This document shows, in pieces, positions 1 to 4,774 of a stretch of DNA of 5,727 nucleotides; position 1 is the stretch's first letter, and every line of letters begins with the position of its first letter. A model generated the notes under the pieces. The model was not told the DNA's origin. It worked only from the letters and a program-made list of their open reading frames with translations, and searched no databases. Made by a program: the position numbers and the translations under genes. The stretch comes from an uncultured Mycoplasma sp. GTDB taxonomy: Bacteria; Bacillota_I; Bacilli_A; RF39; UBA660. The stretch lies in assembly GCA_947388575.1 (NCBI GenBank), contig CANDSI010000083.1, forward strand, positions 1 through 5,727. The letters are read 5' to 3'.

Positions 1-492
1 TGAAGCTATAGGATATATGGTTTTAAAATTTTTTGCAAGTTCATTAAGGCCTTCAGTATCTGTATGTAAAAGGCTAGCCATTTGGTCTAAGAAAGCTCCT
101 GTTCCACCAGCACAAGTTCCATTCATACGTTGCTCTACAAATTTATCAAAATATATAATTTTTGCATCCTCTCCACCTAGTTCGATTACAACATCAGTTT
201 GTGGAATATATTTTTCAACAGCACGTTTGCAAGATACAACTTCTTGGATAAAAGGTAAATCTAAAAAGTTTGCAGCTGACATTGCACCAGAACCAGTTAG
301 GGCAATAGTAAATTCATTATTTGGATAGGTTTCAGCAAGTTCCTCTAGAACTTTACATACTGTATTTTTTGTATCAGAAAAATGTCTTTTATAAGATGTA
401 TGGATAGTTTCTAAGTTATTATTCATTACAACTATTTTTACAGTAGTGGAACCAACATCTAAGCCGACATGTAGCAATTTTTCATTCTCCAT
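1..492 (-). CDS. Acyl-CoA dehydratase activase (BadF/BadG/BcrA/BcrD ATPase family), 5' part only
   Basis: The first 164 codons of a minus-strand gene that runs off the left edge. Family role (established): ATP-driven one-electron activation of 2-hydroxyacyl-CoA dehydratases in the cytoplasm of anaerobes. Seen: the ASKHA phosphate-1 motif DVGSTTVK at residues 12-19, the second phosphate motif ELGGEDAKI near 104-112, and MNGTCAGGTGAFLDQMA near 123-139, which carries the conserved cysteine that normally helps bridge a [4Fe-4S] cluster between two activase subunits. The NGTCAGGTGAF version, rather than the CAAGTGRF of short HgdC-type activases, is what I associate with the long (over 1000 aa) clostridial activase/dehydratase fusion; this is inference because the rest is missing. 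ATG at 492-490 has GGAGG at 505-501, 8 nt upstream. It contains Val-Gly written GTT GGT (DVGS) with no extra C, a useful control for the frameshifts in spmB. Confidence 0.93.
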   Translation of the reverse strand, partial: MENEKLLHVGLDVGSTTVKIVVMNNNLETIHTSYKRHFSDTKNTVCKVLEELAETYPNNEFTIALTGSGAMSAANFLDLPFIQEVVSCKRAVEKYIPQTDVVIELGGEDAKIIYFDKFVEQRMNGTCAGGTGAFLDQMASLLHTDTEGLNELAKNFKTIYPIAS

Positions 493-532
493 TTTCTTAA
501 CCTCCATTAGAATAAATATTATTCTGCCTATA

Positions 533-561
533 ATTTTATACGTAAATTCAAAATTTGTCAA
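533..561 (-). promoter_or_regulatory. Sigma-A-type promoter of the activase gene
   Basis: On the minus strand TTGACA (561-556) is followed after 17 nt by TAAAAT (538-533); an overlapping TATAAA lies at 540-535. A second TTGACA sits at 567-562. The predicted start falls about 35 nt upstream of the ATG at 492, leaving a short leader with the GGAGG site. Confidence 0.65.
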
Positions 562-756
562 TGTCAAAAGGTGCTATGAAATCTATTTAATTCCAATTTG
601 CGTAAGAGTTTGGACTATTTATTAATTGAACATAAAAAATTTATTTAAACTAAATAAAAATTTTTTAAATTAAATAATCATAATTTGTCCTAAGTGTAAA
701 TATATTTAACTGAAAACACAAAAGTTAATTGATGTTTTGGAAAGGAAGAGTTTAAT

Positions 757-1248
757 ATGAAAAATGGGAAGATATTTTTAATTTTAATTGGTATTATAGT
801 TTTGGTAGTAATTGCTTTTGCAGTTATAGATTTTGGCAAGAAAGATGTAGGAGATAGCAATTCGGAGATAACGCCAGGAGAAGAAATAACAGAAGAACAA
901 GAAAGACAGACTATAATTTCTCTTTATTACATGAATTCAGAAACAAATACTCTTATGCCAGAAGCTAGAATTATTGATGTAAAAAATCTGATTGAAAATC
1001 CATATAAGAGTTTAACAGAATATTTAATTGAAAGCCCCAAAACAGAAAATTTGAGGAGCGTTATTCCTACTAATACTAAAGTAAATGGAGCAACAAATAC
1101 TTTAGGGGTTGTTACTTTAGATTTATCAAAAGATTTTATAGAGAATCAAAATGCGGAGAATATAAGTCAAGGAATTTCTGCAATTGTTAATACTCTTACA
1201 GAATTAAATGATGTAAATTCTGTGAAGTTTTTAATTGATGGTGAATAA
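757..1248 (+). CDS. Membrane-anchored GerMN (Germane) domain protein; tail possibly cut by an in-frame TAA
   Basis: Codes for 163 aa. Residues 1-6 are short and basic, 7-25 form one hydrophobic membrane segment (no lipobox cysteine), 26-52 are an acidic linker (EEITEEQE), and about 53-163 are a GerMN domain of the type found in GerM and related sporulation/germination proteins: the strand IISLYYMN, the LTEYLIESP region, VVTLDLSKDF, and VNTLTELNDVNSVKFLIDG. The likely place is the outer face of the membrane; the molecular function of the domain is not settled, and a spore role is inferred from the family. The start ATG has AAAGGAAG at 741-748, 8 nt upstream. The stop TAA (1246-1248) is followed in the same frame by 20 sense codons to TAA at 1309-1311, reading NKKIEGTDISFDKNFVREII, which resembles the usual end of the domain (DGK..., G.D.S..F.R). 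The reading as given is therefore probably 21 codons shorter than the ancestral gene. Confidence 0.85.
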   Translation: MKNGKIFLILIGIIVLVVIAFAVIDFGKKDVGDSNSEITPGEEITEEQERQTIISLYYMNSETNTLMPEARIIDVKNLIENPYKSLTEYLIESPKTENLRSVIPTNTKVNGATNTLGVVTLDLSKDFIENQNAENISQGISAIVNTLTELNDVNSVKFLIDGE

Positions 1249-1303
1249 AATAAAAAAATTGAAGGCACAGACATTAGTTTTGATAAAAATTTTGTAAGAG
1301 AGA

Positions 1304-1468
1304 TTATTTAAAAAACTTATATAATTTAACATATTTCATAAAGTGTTTATAATTATGAAGGAAACGCTCTACTTCGCTTAAAGAATTTAGAGTGTTTTCT
1401 TTTTTTTGTTTAAAACTTACTTTATTGGGTTTGTCTGTATTTCTTTTATAAAATAAATTATTATCCAT
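1304..1468 (-). CDS. Small unidentified basic protein, 54 aa
   Basis: A short open frame with a very good start: AGGAG at 1480-1476, then 7 nt, then ATG at 1468-1466; it ends at TAA 1306-1304. The product begins MDNNLFYKRNTDKPNK and ends in a Leu/Val/Phe/Tyr/Lys-rich stretch (SEVERFLHNY, KYVKLYKFFK) that could form one amphipathic helix with aromatic and lysine faces. There is no signal peptide or cysteine motif. I do not recognise the family. Support is the ribosome binding site, the AT-rich but ordinary codon use, and its place directly downstream of a structured element (1487-1582) that likewise precedes spmB elsewhere in the window. Against it: it is short, and it overlaps on the opposite strand both the tail of the GerMN gene and a terminator-like hairpin. 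A small spore or membrane peptide is possible but unproven. Confidence 0.55.
   Translation of the reverse strand: MDNNLFYKRNTDKPNKVSFKQKKENTLNSLSEVERFLHNYKHFMKYVKLYKFFK
1360..1407 (+). terminator. Probable rho-independent terminator of the GerMN gene
   Basis: An 11-bp stem pairs 1360-1370 (GGAAACGCTCT) with 1389-1399 (AGAGTGTTTTC), including two G-U pairs, around an 18-nt loop, and is followed by a T-run at 1400-1407. It lies about 110 nt after the GerMN stop. It sits inside the small minus-strand gene, so part of the pairing may simply be coding sequence. Confidence 0.5.
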
Positions 1469-1486
1469 ATGTAATCTCCTTTTTTA

Positions 1487-1582
1487 TTATAGTTTACAGC
1501 TTTAAAATATCATCTGTCTAGCCATGGGCATTATATATGAATACCCTGCGTAGATTTTAAGTTTATCTAGTCGTAACTATAA
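1487..1582 (-). ncRNA. Structured element, copy 1 (leader of the small gene?)
   Basis: A 96-nt element closed by an 8-bp inverted repeat (TTATAGTT at 1487-1494, AACTATAA at 1575-1582). On the minus strand it holds, in order, ATAAACTTAAAAT, a short helix arm TCTA, CGCAGGGTA, a small AT hairpin, GCCCATGGC, the matching arm TAGA, and GATATTTTAAAGCTGT. The same order of conserved words occurs in the copy at 4775-4956, with different but still complementary helices, which points to a folded RNA. On the minus strand it ends a few bases before the ribosome binding site of the small gene at 1304-1468, so a cis-acting leader is the natural reading. On the plus strand it lies upstream of the trmN6 promoter and would not be part of that transcript. 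I could not match it to a known riboswitch or ribozyme class; a small mobile element is the alternative. Confidence 0.55.
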
Positions 1583-1595
1583 GTCATTTTTATTC

Positions 1596-1614
1596 ATTTG
1601 ATATTTAATCAAAT
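1596..1614. promoter_or_regulatory. Operator-like palindrome over the trmN6 -35 box
   Basis: A perfect inverted repeat ATTTGAT-N5-ATCAAAT (1596-1602 and 1608-1614) overlaps the -35 hexamer and the spacer of the trmN6 promoter. Position and symmetry fit a dimeric repressor site, but no protein can be assigned, and short AT palindromes arise easily in such DNA. Confidence 0.35.
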
Positions 1615-1626
1615 ATATTATATAAT
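1598..1626 (+). promoter_or_regulatory. Sigma-A-type promoter of trmN6
   Basis: TTGATA at 1598-1603, a 17-nt spacer, and a perfect TATAAT at 1621-1626. The start of transcription would be near 1633, giving a leader of about 25 nt that carries the AAAGGG site at 1646-1651. Confidence 0.75.
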
Positions 1627-1657
1627 ATATTATGATTTTTTGTTGAAAGGGTTACTT

Positions 1658-2386
1658 ATGGATTTAGGAGAGAATGAGAGAATTGATGATTTAGAATTAA
1701 ATAATTTAAAGATAATTCAGAATAAAAAATGGTTTTGTTTTGGAATTGATAGTGTACTACTTTCAGGATTTGCTAAAGATATTCGCAAGGGCAGTAATAT
1801 TCTGGATTTAGGGGCAGGAAATGGAATTTTGGAACTGTTATTTTCTGCTAAAATTCCAGGCTCAAAGATTACGGGTATAGAGGTTCAAGAGAATGTTTAC
1901 AATTTGGCAAAAAGAAATATTGAATTAAATAATTTAGAAAATAGAATAAAAATAGAAAATATTAATATAAAAGATTTTATTTGTGAAACAAAGTTTGATG
2001 CAGTAGTAACAAATCCTCCATATAAAGAAAGTGGAACAGGATTAAAGAATATACTAGATACAAAAATAATTGCAAGACATGAAGTTTTAGCTACTTTAGA
2101 AGATTTTATGAAAATTGCAAGTATAAATTTAAAAGATAAATGTTCAATGTATATGGTAAATAGGGCAGAGAGAATTGCAGATATTATAGAGCTTGCAAGA
2201 AAATATAAATTAGAGCCAAAGGAAGTACAGTTTGTGCATTCTAAAGTTAAAGAACCACCTGTTCTTGTTTTAGTAAAAGCTACTAAAAATGCTAATAGAT
2301 TTTTAAAGATAAGAGAACCTTTATATATTTATAATGAGGATGGGAGTTATACGGATGAGGTTTTAAAAATTTATGGGAAATTATAA
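1658..2386 (+). CDS. trmN6: tRNA1(Val) A37 N6-methyltransferase family protein (YabB/TrmN6)
   Basis: A 242-aa class I SAM-dependent methyltransferase. Seen: the SAM-binding motif I LDLGAGNG at residues 49-56, the acidic end of strand 2 in GIEV (E75), and the N6-adenine catalytic motif NPPY at 119-122, preceded by FDAVVT. The N-terminal region with FGIDSVLLSGF is typical of the YabB/TrmN6 group, which methylates adenine 37 of tRNA1(Val) in E. coli; in Firmicutes the yabB homologue sits beside rsmI (yabC) and abrB, as it does here, which supports the assignment. The exact tRNA target in this organism is inference. I chose ATG 1658 because AAAGGG (1646-1651) lies 6 nt before it; an in-frame TTG at 1598 is the -35 box, not a start. 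It contains no in-frame CGG. Confidence 0.9.
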   Translation: MDLGENERIDDLELNNLKIIQNKKWFCFGIDSVLLSGFAKDIRKGSNILDLGAGNGILELLFSAKIPGSKITGIEVQENVYNLAKRNIELNNLENRIKIENINIKDFICETKFDAVVTNPPYKESGTGLKNILDTKIIARHEVLATLEDFMKIASINLKDKCSMYMVNRAERIADIIELARKYKLEPKEVQFVHSKVKEPPVLVLVKATKNANRFLKIREPLYIYNEDGSYTDEVLKIYGKL

Positions 2387-2547
2387 ATTGTAACAAAAAA
2401 TAATAGAAAATAAAATTAAAATTAGTATATTGCAAGGCATGCGAGAGTGAAACCAATGAGACGTTAATTAAGTACATTGATTTGATTTCGATTAAAGCAG
2501 TCATTTCGAAAGATACTAATTTTGGTTTGAATGAAAAGGAGTACTTT
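2387..2547 (+). other. Intergenic leader between trmN6 and rsmI, possibly folded
   Basis: These 161 nt contain no gene I can support. AAACCAA (2450-2456) can pair with TTGGTTT (2522-2528), 6 nt before the rsmI ribosome binding site, enclosing about 65 nt with smaller possible pairings such as CAATG/CATTG. There is no terminator after trmN6, so rsmI may be read from the trmN6 promoter. A yazA-like GIY-YIG gene, found at this place in Bacillus, is absent. Confidence 0.35.
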
Positions 2548-3364
2548 ATGTCTGGAATATTATATTTGGTTGCAACACCAATTGGAAATTTAGAAGATAT
2601 TACTTTAAGAGCTATAAGAATTTTGAAAGAAGCTGACATAGTTGTAGCAGAAGATACGAGACAAACTTTAAAATTATTAAATCATTTAGAAATACAAAAA
2701 CATTTAATTAGTTATCATAGACATAGTGGTGAGGATAAAGTAAGAGAAATAATAGAAGAATTAAAATCTGGGAAAAATATTGCTTTAGTTTCAGATGCGG
2801 GAACGCCTGTTATATCTGATCCGGGAGAGGAAATAGTAAAAGAAGCATTAAAAAATGAAATTGCAGTTATTCCAATTCCTGGACCTTGTGCATTAATTAC
2901 AGCACTTATTGCCTCTGGAATAGATGCGAAAGAATTTAGCTTTCTAGGATTTTTACCGTTAAATAAAAAGTTTAGAAAGGAAAAATTCAATGAAATTCAA
3001 ACTGCAATAAATACAGTTATTTTATATGAGGCACCGCATAAACTTTTATCAACATTAAATGCTTTAAAAAATGTAACATTGAATAGGAAAATTGTTCTAG
3101 CAAGAGAGCTTACTAAAATTCATGAGGAATTTATAATGGGGACAGCAGAAGAACTTTTAGAGAAAATTATAGAACCCAGAGGAGAATATGTAATTATAAT
3201 AGAAAAACAAGAGCAAATTAGCCAAGATATTTTTGAAAATATGACATTAGAAGAACATTATAAATATTATGAAAGCTTACGGATTTAGTAAGAAGGACAT
3301 TATTAAGCAGATTGCAAAAGATAAAAATGTGAAAAAAGATGAAATATATAAAAAATTTATTTAA
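2548..3364 (+). CDS. rsmI: 16S rRNA (cytidine1402-2'-O)-methyltransferase RsmI, with a +1 frameshift at CGG
   Basis: RsmI (YraL/YabC) 2'-O-methylates C1402 in the decoding centre of 16S rRNA using SAM. Seen: the tetrapyrrole-methylase fold signature ATPIGNLEDIT at residues 9-19, AEDTRQT at 34-40, SDAGTPVISDPG at 82-93, and the IPGPCALITAL loop at 110-120. The start ATG 2548 has AAAGGAG (2535-2541) 6 nt upstream. In the plain frame the gene ends early at TAG 3286-3288 after ESLRI. At CGG 3280-3282 a skip of C3280 gives TTA-GGA and then GFSKKDIIKQIAKDKN and so on to TAA 3362-3364, which matches the conserved RsmI C-terminus (SLG..KKEA...A...G..K...Y). The product is 271 aa with the shift and 246 aa without. 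The core enzyme is intact either way; the shifted tail is a basic helix-turn-helix-like end. It ends at a bidirectional terminator. Confidence 0.93.
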
Positions 3365-3365
3365 A

Positions 3366-3407
3366 AATAATTCTCTTAAGTATTTAAAACTTAAGAGAAT
3401 TATTTTG
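3366..3407. terminator. Bidirectional terminator between rsmI and abrB
   Basis: A perfect 15-bp stem pairs 3366-3380 with 3390-3404 (arm core TTCTCTTAAG) around a 9-nt loop. TTTTGTTT follows on the plus strand, and T-rich sequence follows on the minus strand (3365 leftwards). It begins 2 nt after the shifted stop of rsmI, 78 nt after the unshifted one, and also faces the 3' end of abrB. Confidence 0.85.
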
Positions 3408-3493
3408 TTTAACATTTTATTTTGCTTAATATATGTTTTTTTCAAATCATTTGATTATTAATTTAATTTTGAAATTTTTTCCTTAAATTTTGG

Positions 3494-3706
3494 TCAAATT
3501 AATTTATCAGCATAAGGTATTAAATTTTTATCACTGCCACAAAAAGTACAAGATGAATTCATTTTTTTTAGAACAATAGAAGAACCATCTACAAATATTT
3601 CTAAAGGATCTTTTTCACCAATACCCAATTTATTTCTAAGTTCAACAGGTATTACGATTCTACCAAGTTCATCTACTCTTCTAGACATTCCAGTTGATTT
3701 TACCAT
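3494..3706 (-). CDS. abrB: AbrB/SpoVT-type transition-state DNA-binding regulator, C-terminal zinc ribbon cut by TGA
   Basis: A 70-aa protein with the AbrB swapped-hairpin DNA-binding domain at residues 1-47: VKSTGMSRRVDELGRIVIPVELRNKLGI and EKDPLEIFVDG. Such proteins bind DNA as dimers or tetramers and regulate the change from growth to sporulation. The clostridial short form normally ends in a four-cysteine ribbon; here CTFCG supplies the first pair, but the frame meets TGA (3496-3494) where the third cysteine is expected. The same frame then reads PKFKEKISKLN to TAA at 3460-3458, like the usual C..C(L/K)E.L.K end, but with Phe in place of the fourth cysteine. I chose ATG 3706 because AAGGG lies 9 nt upstream; ATG 3715 and 3733 are in frame but poorly spaced. 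The order rsmI next to abrB is the same as in Bacillus, though the strand is opposed. Confidence 0.88.
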   Translation of the reverse strand: MVKSTGMSRRVDELGRIVIPVELRNKLGIGEKDPLEIFVDGSSIVLKKMNSSCTFCGSDKNLIPYADKLI

Positions 3707-3751
3707 TGCTTTCATCCCTTTCTTAATGAACATATTGTTCCTTCAAGATAT

Positions 3752-3780
3752 ATAATAGCATAAAATTCTATACTAATCAA
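3752..3780 (-). promoter_or_regulatory. Sigma-A-type promoter of abrB
   Basis: On the minus strand TTGATT (3780-3775), a 17-nt spacer, and TATTAT (3757-3752). Transcription would begin near 3745, about 40 nt before the chosen ATG. The -35 box abuts the phased A-tracts at 3781-3820. Confidence 0.75.
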
Positions 3781-3820
3781 CAAAAAAAGATAAAAAAAGA
3801 CAAAATAAGACAAAAAAGAC
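3781..3820. repeat. Four 10-bp repeats forming phased A-tracts upstream of the abrB promoter
   Basis: On the plus strand the units start at 3781, 3791, 3801 and 3811, each of the form (C/T)AAAA(A)AAGA, giving A-runs of 7, 7, 4 (interrupted) and 6 with exactly one helical turn between them. Phased A-tracts next to a -35 box are known to bend DNA and act like UP elements. The leftmost-on-transcript unit also supplies the T-run of the upstream terminator. Confidence 0.7.
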
Positions 3821-3842
3821 GCAGGAGCCAAGACGCTCCCGC
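3812..3842 (-). terminator. Terminator of the structured RNA upstream of abrB
   Basis: Minus strand: GCGGGAGC (3842-3835) pairs with GCTCCTGC (3828-3821), 8 bp with one G-U, loop GTCTTG, then GTC and six T (3817-3812). It is the most GC-rich spot of the intergenic region. It stands upstream of the abrB promoter, so it ends an earlier transcript rather than abrB itself. Confidence 0.8.
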
Positions 3843-3982
3843 ATAGGTTAGATATATAATACCTCCGGTTTAGAGGCTGTAAAGGATTAGTCTTTGCGAA
3901 TATAATAATTTTTGGGGGGCTTGCAAAGAAGATGAAAAACATGTTCTAATCCTTTACAAGATTAAAAACGTAAATTAGTTAC

Positions 3983-4061
3983 ATTCACAGACAACTATGT
4001 TAGATGATTATGTTACGTTAATATAAAACAATTAGTAATACATAAACCTTATAGCTCTGTG
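3983..4061. repeat. Long imperfect inverted repeat
   Basis: TTCACAGA at one end pairs with TCTGTGAA at the other (8 bp), continued after a small bulge by CTAT/ATAG, and further in by TATGT(A)TTAC with GTAACATA. Its outer ends resemble those of the structured element at 4775-4956 (TTCACAG...CTGTGAA, with GTAAC following), but the interior has no shared words. It may be a helix of the candidate RNA or a short mobile element. Confidence 0.5.
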
Positions 4062-4148
4062 AAATAAAATTAAAAAAAATTTGGGATTTTTAGGTGATAC
4101 ACCTAGAATTTTAAACTTATATAATTTGAATAAATAAGTACTGTAAAC

Positions 4149-4177
4149 ATAATAATATAAAAACAAAAAATTGTCAA
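4149..4177 (-). promoter_or_regulatory. Near-consensus sigma-A promoter overlapping the spmB stop codon
   Basis: Minus strand: TTGACA (4177-4172), 17-nt spacer, TATTAT (4154-4149). The TGA stop of the reconstructed spmB frame (4176-4174) lies inside the -35 box. It is the best -35 match in the window apart from the activase promoter and points into the gene-free structured region. Confidence 0.7.
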
Positions 4178-4716
4178 CAAAAACCGTTCGACAAAATACG
4201 ACAAAAGAAGATTGAAGCTAGCATTCCGAACCACATCAGCAATAAGTGCACATACTAATACAAAGCGTATATTTTTAATTTTTACTGCTCCTACATATAT
4301 AGCAATTGTATATAAAGTAGTTTCAGTAGAACCCATAATAGTAGAAGCGATAGTTCCGAACTAAGCTATCTACACCAGAATGCTTCATTATATCTAAAGC
4401 AACAGCGGTTGATGCACTTCCAGAAATTGGACGTACCAACATAAGAGGGACAAGTTCTGATGGAATTTGGAAAGCATTAAGTGCTGGAGAAAGTAAGCTT
4501 TGGATTAAATCTAAAATTCCAGAATTTCTAAGAGCACTAATTGCTAAAAATAATGCAATTAATGTTGGAAATATTTTTATAACAGTATCAATGCCTTCTT
4601 TTGCACCGAACTAAAAAACTATCAAATACTTTAATTTTTTCAGAAGCGCCATAAGCAATGATAAAAGCTATTACAAATGGGACTGCAATTATAGATATAT
4701 AATTTAGTATAGACAA
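4174..4716 (-). CDS. spmB: Spore maturation protein B, reading through three +1 frameshifts at CGG
   Basis: SpmB is a membrane protein of the nucleoside-recognition (Gate) family that with SpmA supports dehydration of the spore core. The full family sequence is present but lies in four segments: 36, 83, 43 and 17 codons. Each junction is an in-frame CGG (4608-4606, 4358-4356, 4228-4226); skipping its C gives Val-Gly and restores the frame: SFLV-GAKEGIDT, DSLV-GTIASTIMGSTE, ADVV-GMLASIFFC. Total 179 aa, close to the usual length. Conserved stretches include RNSGILDLI, LVRPISGSASTAVALDIM and MGSTETTLYTIAIYVG. Without shifts the first segment stops at TGA 4590-4588. The start is TTG 4716, 10 nt after GGAGG (4731-4727); no ATG is available. 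The stop TGA 4176-4174 overlaps a promoter. It could be a decayed gene, but nothing else in it is damaged. Normally spmB abuts spmA; here about 250 nt and a structured element separate them. Confidence 0.88.
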
Positions 4717-4774
4717 AAATGTAACACCTCCACTAATTATTTTAAAATTATATAATAATAGCATTAACTGTTAC

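Larger units (their letters stand above)
3812..4142 (-). ncRNA. Candidate structured noncoding RNA of about 330 nt between spmB and abrB
   Basis: This region has a promoter (4177-4149), a terminator (3842-3812) and several helices, but no convincing gene. In transcript order: a 6-bp hairpin TAGGTG-ATA-CACCTA (4105-4091); a long hairpin closed by TTCACAGA/TCTGTGAA (4061-3983); a 13-bp perfect helix pairing 3958-3946 with 3890-3878; stacked inside it, TCTTTGC/GCAAAGA (3929-3923, 3897-3891), whose loop carries an unpaired run of six C; a CCTC/GAGG hairpin (3876-3862); and the terminator. C-rich loops are typical of Gram-positive small RNAs that pair with G-rich ribosome binding sites, so a regulatory RNA is one reading. 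Another is a leader with attenuation, but abrB has its own promoter after the terminator. I find no RNase P, tmRNA, SRP, 6S or T-box signature. The T-run after the first hairpin (about 4079-4072) might end some transcripts early. Confidence 0.5.

Noticed and set aside
17..328. Plus-strand open frame opposite the activase gene
   Set aside because: It is an antisense shadow of a gene with clear ATPase motifs.
630..670. AT-only hairpin upstream of the GerMN gene as a terminator
   Set aside because: All pairs are A-T, no plus-strand gene lies before it, and such pairings are common by chance in this composition.
1598..1657. TTG at 1598 as a longer trmN6 start
   Set aside because: The TTG is part of the -35 box, has no ribosome binding site, and would lie upstream of the predicted transcript start.
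2482..2547. ATT-preceded upstream extension of rsmI from about 2482
   Set aside because: RsmI proteins start just before the GxLYLVATPIGN motif, and ATG 2548 has an ideal AAAGGAG site.
3712..3942. A 76-codon minus-strand frame starting at ATG 3942 with AAAGGA upstream
   Set aside because: It runs through the 13-bp helix, a terminator and the abrB promoter, and its sequence is a meaningless hydrophobic string; better read as structured RNA.
4140..4152. A tiny frame starting at the ATG just after the promoter at 4177-4149
   Set aside because: It has no ribosome binding site, would begin at or before the transcript start, and ends after 15 codons.
4226..4611. The word CCGAAC seen three times on the plus strand inside spmB, as if a repeated operator or micro-insertion
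   Set aside because: It is explained by the coding strand: GTT Val, extra C, GG of a Gly codon. The fourth frameshift (rsmI) lacks the word but keeps CGG, so the codon rather than the hexamer is the common factor.
4174..4716. spmB as a simple pseudogene
   Set aside because: All three lesions are the same base at the same kind of site, the sequence between them is well conserved, and rsmI, a gene expected to be functional, shows the same event. Decay or sequencing error remains possible but is less economical.
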